Below are positions 6,513 through 9,619 of a DNA stretch of 9,619 bases, piece after piece. The DNA comes from Robiginitomaculum sp. (GTDB lineage: Bacteria; Pseudomonadota; Alphaproteobacteria; Caulobacterales; Maricaulaceae), in contig NVTC01000003.1 of the NCBI GenBank assembly GCA_002732905.1, positions 73,423 through 83,041 on the forward strand, in the 5' to 3' direction. Below the pieces are notes generated by a model. The model saw nothing but the letters and a program-made list of their open reading frames with translations. It did not search any database and had not been told where the DNA came from. Every line of letters starts with the position of its first letter. Position 1 is the first letter of the stretch. The translations under genes were made by a program, and so were the position numbers.

Positions 6513-7753
6513 TGATTTTTTTGAAATACGGGTTAGGCTTAATTGTTATATTGGGCATTGTCCTTGCCTTTAACTGGGGCAATCTACAGCGGCTTATCCG
6601 CGTGAAGGCCTTATTCGACGCCGATAAAATCGTGCACAATTTTTCTAATATGGACGGGCTCTTATATGTTACCCCCTTACCGAAAAGTGGCTCCGTACAT
6701 GAATGGCCACTGGCACTTGCCCCGCTCCCTGAAACCTATTTGGACCGCGGTAAAGAGAAAAGCACAAAGGCTATGCTAGAAGAGTTGAGCACCACCGCTT
6801 TGGTCGTCGTCAAGGACGGCGCAATCGTATTTGAAGATTATTATCAAGGCACGGGCAAAGACGATTTGCGGATTTCGTGGTCTATGTCAAAATCCTTTGT
6901 GTCAGCCCTCACAGGGTTGGCTTTGCAGCGCGGCGATATTGAAAGCCTCGACGATCCGGTGACAAAATATGCGCCTAGCCTTAAAGGCTCCGCATATGAT
7001 GGCGTCTCCTTACGCAATGTGATGAACATGGCCAGCGGCATCAAATTCAACGAAGATTATCTAGACCCCAAATCCGACATCAATAAAATGGGTACCGTAT
7101 TAGCCGTCGGCGGATCATTGGATAAATTTGCCGCCAAGCAAAAAAACATTGCCCGCCCTGCCGGAGAAGCCTGGCAATATTGCTCCATCGATACCCATGT
7201 AATTTCTATGGTCTTGCGGTCGGCTACGGATATGACCTTGCAAGAGTATTTTATTGAAAACCTGTGGTCTAAAATTGGCGCCAGTGCTGACGCAACTTAT
7301 TCTACTGATAGCAAAGGCAATGCATTTGCGCTTGGTGGCCTTAACGTACGCACGCGCGATTACGCCCTGTTCGGCGAGCTATTTCGCAATGAAGGACGGC
7401 GGATAGATGAGAATGGAGACGATACACAAATCATTCCTGCAGACTGGGTGCGTATGTCAACTGGGCCCAGTGCGCCGCCTATGGTAGAAGGCCACAACGC
7501 AACAGAAGACGGCGCCGAATTTGGTTATGGTTATCAGTGGTGGATGCCGCCAAATGCGGACGGCGAATATTATGCCGTCGGCGTTTACGGTCAGTATATC
7601 TATGTCAATCCAAAGGCAGGCATCGTCATAGCCAAAAATGCGGCCCACCGCGAGTTTATGGAAGCCGACGAAAAAGGTGAAGGTTATATGGCACAAAACC
7701 TCACCATGTTCCGCGCAATAGCCGAGCATTATTCAGATTGGGAACGGAAATAG
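6512..7753 (+). CDS. Membrane-anchored serine hydrolase, beta-lactamase/class C (COG1680, NylB-like) family
   Basis: The 413-residue protein begins with one hydrophobic segment (about residues 3-21). This is probably an uncleaved anchor, since no clear cleavage site follows, placing the catalytic domain in the periplasm. The nucleophile motif is SMSK (S124 to K127) inside ISWSMSKSF, matching the 6-aminohexanoate-dimer hydrolase (NylB) style of the family. Y223 in WQYCS takes the place of the class C YxN tyrosine, with serine instead of asparagine. The third motif is not KTG; GVYGQYIYV (357-365) occupies that region. These replacements argue against a true beta-lactamase and for an esterase, amidase or D-amino-acid peptidase. 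The start overlaps the preceding stop, with GGGAG upstream. Pairing with a sugar-type dehydrogenase hints at cell-envelope or glycan metabolism, which is inference. Confidence 0.9.
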   Translation: MIFLKYGLGLIVILGIVLAFNWGNLQRLIRVKALFDADKIVHNFSNMDGLLYVTPLPKSGSVHEWPLALAPLPETYLDRGKEKSTKAMLEELSTTALVVVKDGAIVFEDYYQGTGKDDLRISWSMSKSFVSALTGLALQRGDIESLDDPVTKYAPSLKGSAYDGVSLRNVMNMASGIKFNEDYLDPKSDINKMGTVLAVGGSLDKFAAKQKNIARPAGEAWQYCSIDTHVISMVLRSATDMTLQEYFIENLWSKIGASADATYSTDSKGNAFALGGLNVRTRDYALFGELFRNEGRRIDENGDDTQIIPADWVRMSTGPSAPPMVEGHNATEDGAEFGYGYQWWMPPNADGEYYAVGVYGQYIYVNPKAGIVIAKNAAHREFMEADEKGEGYMAQNLTMFRAIAEHYSDWERK

Positions 7754-7764
7754 CGACATCTTAT

Positions 7765-7932
7765 CCTTCCCCCATTTTTATGGGGGAAGTACCCCGAAGG
7801 GGGGATGGGGGCCGACGCTCTTGCGTCGTTACAATGGTACAGTATTAAACGAGAGTATGTTGCGCACAAGATGTACGCGCCCCCATCGCCTACGCTTTGC
7901 TACGGCACTTCCCCCATAAAAATGGAGGAAGG
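7765..7932. repeat. 168-bp fold-back element with 26-bp terminal inverted repeats (MITE/REP-like)
   Basis: The ends 7765-7790 and 7907-7932 are inverted copies that match at 25 of 26 positions. Each end is itself a hairpin: CTTCCCCCAT, TTTT, ATGGGGGAAG on the left, and the same with one mismatch and an AAAA loop on the right. Inside lie further inverted pairs: GATGGGGGC (7804-7812) with GCCCCCATC (7879-7887), and GTACA (7837-7841) with TGTAC (7872-7876). A small hairpin CGACGC-TCTT-GCGTCG (7813-7828) is also present. There is no coding frame of substance and no clear target-site duplication. It fills the gap between the serine hydrolase and the YhhN gene. It could be a non-autonomous mobile element, a folded RNA, or a transcription/processing barrier. 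The copy number cannot be judged from one window. Confidence 0.8.
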
Positions 7933-7950
7933 AAAAATAAGGAAACCAAA

Positions 7951-8589
7951 ATGTTTCAATCTCCACTCCTCATCCTCGCTATCGTATTCGCAGTAATTTT
8001 CTTCATCCTACGCTGGCGACCATTTTTTGCGGCTCGGCCCTATATTAAAACCGCTATGGCAGTATTTTTAGCCGCCTATTGTGTTGTCGTACCGACCGCC
8101 GCTTTATACATCATGGCCACAGGGTTCGCCCTGTCTGCCCTTGGTGATTTTTTCTTGGATTTGAGGGGCGAGAAATGGTTCCTGCCGGGTCTGATTTCGT
8201 TTTTCATCGCCCATGTAGCTTTTGCGGTTTATCTGTTTGGGCACACCGTTCCGCTGTCACTGTACACAGGATATGAAAGGGGTATGTCCGCCGGATTGAT
8301 AGCGGCCACTGTCGGTTTTTATATTTGGCTTAAACCCGCCCTGCCTAGCGACATGAAGATTCCGGTCGCGGCCTATTCAGTGGTCATCACGATTATGGGC
8401 ATAGCGGCTCTGACCACCACACTACCTTCATTGCTCGTTCCAATCGGCGCAGTGCTGTTCATAGCATCAGATGTGGTGCTCTCGATCGAGCGTTTCAAAT
8501 TCCAATTCCCGCTCGGCAAGCAGATTAACTGGGCCCTCTACGCAAGCGGCCAGATATTGCTGGCGGTTGGGGTTGTTGCAGGAATTTAA
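7951..8589 (+). CDS. YhhN/TMEM86-family integral membrane protein (putative lysoplasmalogenase)
   Basis: This 212-residue protein is hydrophobic throughout, with about seven to eight predicted membrane helices by eye. Family markers are GDFFLDLRGEKWFLPG (65-80), FFIAHVAFA (84-92), PVAAYSVVITIMG (138-150) and GAVLFIASDVVLSIERF (166-182), whose acidic residues (D66, D70, D174) are conserved in YhhN/TMEM86. The animal members hydrolyse the vinyl-ether bond of lysoplasmalogens. Bacterial members are assigned this role mostly by homology, so the activity here is uncertain. I chose the ATG at 7951 because AAGGA lies 7 bases before it. The frame extends back to a TTG at 7897, but that stretch lies in the inverted-repeat element and reads as a hydrophilic tail. 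The fold-back element ends 18 bases before the start and may influence its expression. Confidence 0.88.
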   Translation: MFQSPLLILAIVFAVIFFILRWRPFFAARPYIKTAMAVFLAAYCVVVPTAALYIMATGFALSALGDFFLDLRGEKWFLPGLISFFIAHVAFAVYLFGHTVPLSLYTGYERGMSAGLIAATVGFYIWLKPALPSDMKIPVAAYSVVITIMGIAALTTTLPSLLVPIGAVLFIASDVVLSIERFKFQFPLGKQINWALYASGQILLAVGVVAGI

Positions 8590-8604
8590 ATTCAACCTCC
8601 CCCC

Positions 8605-8696
8605 TGTCATCCCGGGCTTGACCCGGGACCTCGTACTTTAGCTTGAACATTGAGATCCCGGCTCTGCACCGCAAGAGCGGCTTGGCCGGGATGACA
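8605..8696. repeat. 92-bp palindromic intergenic repeat (two nested hairpins)
   Basis: The ends TGTCATCCCGG (8605-8615) and CCGGGATGACA (8686-8696) are perfect inverted copies. The left half folds as TCCCGGG-CTTGA-CCCGGGA (8610-8628). The right half folds as ATCCCGGC (8655-8662) with GCCGGGAT (8685-8692), with an inner GCTCT/AGAGC pair. This wording is, as I recall, that of a dispersed repeat found in many alphaproteobacterial genomes. It occupies the gap between two convergent genes, where it could also act as a transcription barrier. There is no T run, so it is not a standard intrinsic terminator. Confidence 0.78.
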
Positions 8697-8728
8697 AAGG
8701 TTTTGATTTATGAAAACCAAACCTTCAT

Positions 8729-9619
8729 CTAAAGCGTAACCAGTTCTTCTGCTAATGTTGGGTGAACTGCGCAGGTGGCGTCGAAGTCGGCTTTGGTTAG
8801 TCCGGCTTTCACCGCAATGGCGGCGGCTTGGATTATTTCTCCGGCGTAGTCGCCGACTATGTGTAAACCGACGACACGTTCTTTTTTACCCGCCGTAATC
8901 ATCTTCATAAAGCAACGATGCTCACTGCCCGAGAGGAGATTTTTCATGGGGCGGAAATCTGTGGTGTAGACTTTAATGCCTTTGTGTTTGGCGCGAGCGT
9001 CCGTTTCAGATAAACCAACCGAGCCAACAGGTGGCTGGGTGAAAACGGCGCTGGCTATGTCAGCATGATCATAGGCGGTTGGGTTATCTTTATACACGGT
9101 CTCGACAAACGCCATGCCTTCACGGATGGCTACAGGCGTTAAATTAACACGATCGGTGACATCACCAACGGCGTAGATATGAGCTTTGTTTGTCTTGGAA
9201 AATTCGTTGACAATCACTGCGCCCTTATCGTTCAACTTAACGCCAGCTTTCTCTAGCCCAAGACCAGAAGTATTGGGAACACGTCCCGTCGCCATCATCA
9301 CCAAATCCGTAGCAACCTGAAATCCGTCCTCGAATGTGACCTTAAGACCGCCACCTATCTTTTTGATAGATAAAGGACTTTGTCCGTATTTAACATCAAT
9401 GTAGTTGAGACGTTGCCCATTGTCTACGGCTTCCCGTACATCATCATCAAACCCGCGCAGGAGTTTATCACCACGGTAAACTTGTGTAGTTTTAGCACCA
9501 AGACCTGCAAAAATTCCTGCGAACTCACAGGCTATATAGCCGCCGCCGATAACCATAATCCGCTCTGGAAGCGCATCCAAATGAAACGCATCATCCGAAG
9601 TAATCGTATATTGCGAACC
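8729..9619 (-). CDS. gor: Glutathione-disulfide reductase, C-terminal 296 residues (N-terminus outside window)
   Basis: This cytosolic flavoenzyme uses NADPH to reduce glutathione disulfide. The visible part starts inside the protein at GSQYTITSDDAF; the leucine read as a start at 9580 is internal. The NADPH-binding motif GGGYIACEFA (25-34) is followed by VYRGDKLLRGFD (47-58), whose two arginines recognise the 2'-phosphate and favour glutathione reductase over NADH-using relatives. ATGRVPN (110-116) and the FAD motif AVGDVTD (150-156) come next. The dimerisation domain ends with HPTLAEELVTL (286-296), which holds the catalytic histidine and glutamate of the partner active site. The redox-active CxxxxC disulfide lies in the missing N-terminal part. 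About two thirds of a normal 450-460-residue enzyme is present. The gene is convergent with the YhhN gene across a palindromic repeat. Confidence 0.93.
   Translation of the reverse strand, partial: GSQYTITSDDAFHLDALPERIMVIGGGYIACEFAGIFAGLGAKTTQVYRGDKLLRGFDDDVREAVDNGQRLNYIDVKYGQSPLSIKKIGGGLKVTFEDGFQVATDLVMMATGRVPNTSGLGLEKAGVKLNDKGAVIVNEFSKTNKAHIYAVGDVTDRVNLTPVAIREGMAFVETVYKDNPTAYDHADIASAVFTQPPVGSVGLSETDARAKHKGIKVYTTDFRPMKNLLSGSEHRCFMKMITAGKKERVVGLHIVGDYAGEIIQAAAIAVKAGLTKADFDATCAVHPTLAEELVTL

Noticed and set aside
6881..6892. The serine hydrolase as a class C beta-lactamase (resistance gene)
   Set aside because: SMSK is present, but the YxN and KTG motifs are replaced, and the context is a metabolic pair. 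Family membership alone does not indicate antibiotic resistance.
7765..7790. Hairpin after the serine hydrolase as a simple terminator
   Set aside because: The stem is strong but is followed by GTACCCCG and not by a T run. It is better explained as one end of the 168-bp element.
7897..7950. N-terminal extension of the YhhN protein from a TTG start
   Set aside because: The extension translates the end of the inverted-repeat element. The ATG at 7951 has its own AAGGA and begins with a hydrophobic helix as expected.

Overview
The window looks like a chromosomal stretch of an alphaproteobacterium with roughly 50% G+C. The reasons are a cbb3-oxidase assembly pair (ccoI/fixI and ccoS), a class II (plant-type) DAHP synthase, a glutathione reductase, and two non-coding palindromic elements of a style common in alphaproteobacterial intergenic DNA (arms reading TGTCATCCCGGG, and CTTCCCCCAT hairpins). 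The genus cannot be fixed from this sequence; a marine, Hyphomonadales-like bacterium is a guess.

Layout. (1) 1-1116, + strand: the C-terminal part of the CcoI/FixI copper P-type ATPase, then CcoS, the tail of a cytochrome cbb3 oxidase assembly operon. (2) 1205-2102: an A+T-rich accessory islet. It holds a minus-strand protein with a HEPN-like R-N-x3-H motif. A small plus-strand ORF shares its start point with that gene (the two ATGs overlap inside one CATG). A 41-residue, very basic minus-strand ORF has a perfect AGGAGG and its own hairpin terminator. (3) 2103-2625: about 520 bases with no convincing gene but several hairpins. (4) 2626-3999, + strand: class II DAHP synthase, entry enzyme of the shikimate pathway, ending at a bidirectional terminator shared with (5) 4088-4363, minus: an HU/IHF-type DNA-binding protein. 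(6) 4475-5494, minus: a CurA/PTGR-like NADPH oxidoreductase. (7) 5601-7753, + strand: a divergent, translationally coupled pair (TAATG overlap) of a Gfo/Idh/MocA dehydrogenase and a membrane-anchored serine hydrolase with an SxxK motif. (8) 7765-7932: a 168-bp fold-back element with 26-bp terminal inverted repeats (25/26 match). (9) 7951-8589, + strand: a YhhN/TMEM86-type integral membrane protein. (10) 8605-8696: a 92-bp palindromic repeat in the convergent gap before (11) 8729-9619, minus: the C-terminal two thirds of glutathione reductase, running off the window end.

Most genes are ordinary housekeeping or metabolic functions in short, separately regulated units. The less ordinary parts are the 1205-2102 islet, the two palindromic elements, and the coupled dehydrogenase/serine hydrolase pair, whose substrate is unknown. 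I found no CRISPR array, rRNA, tRNA, transposase or integrase. I do not see clear evidence of a complete new multi-gene system. The best lead is the HEPN-like gene and its overlapping small neighbour.
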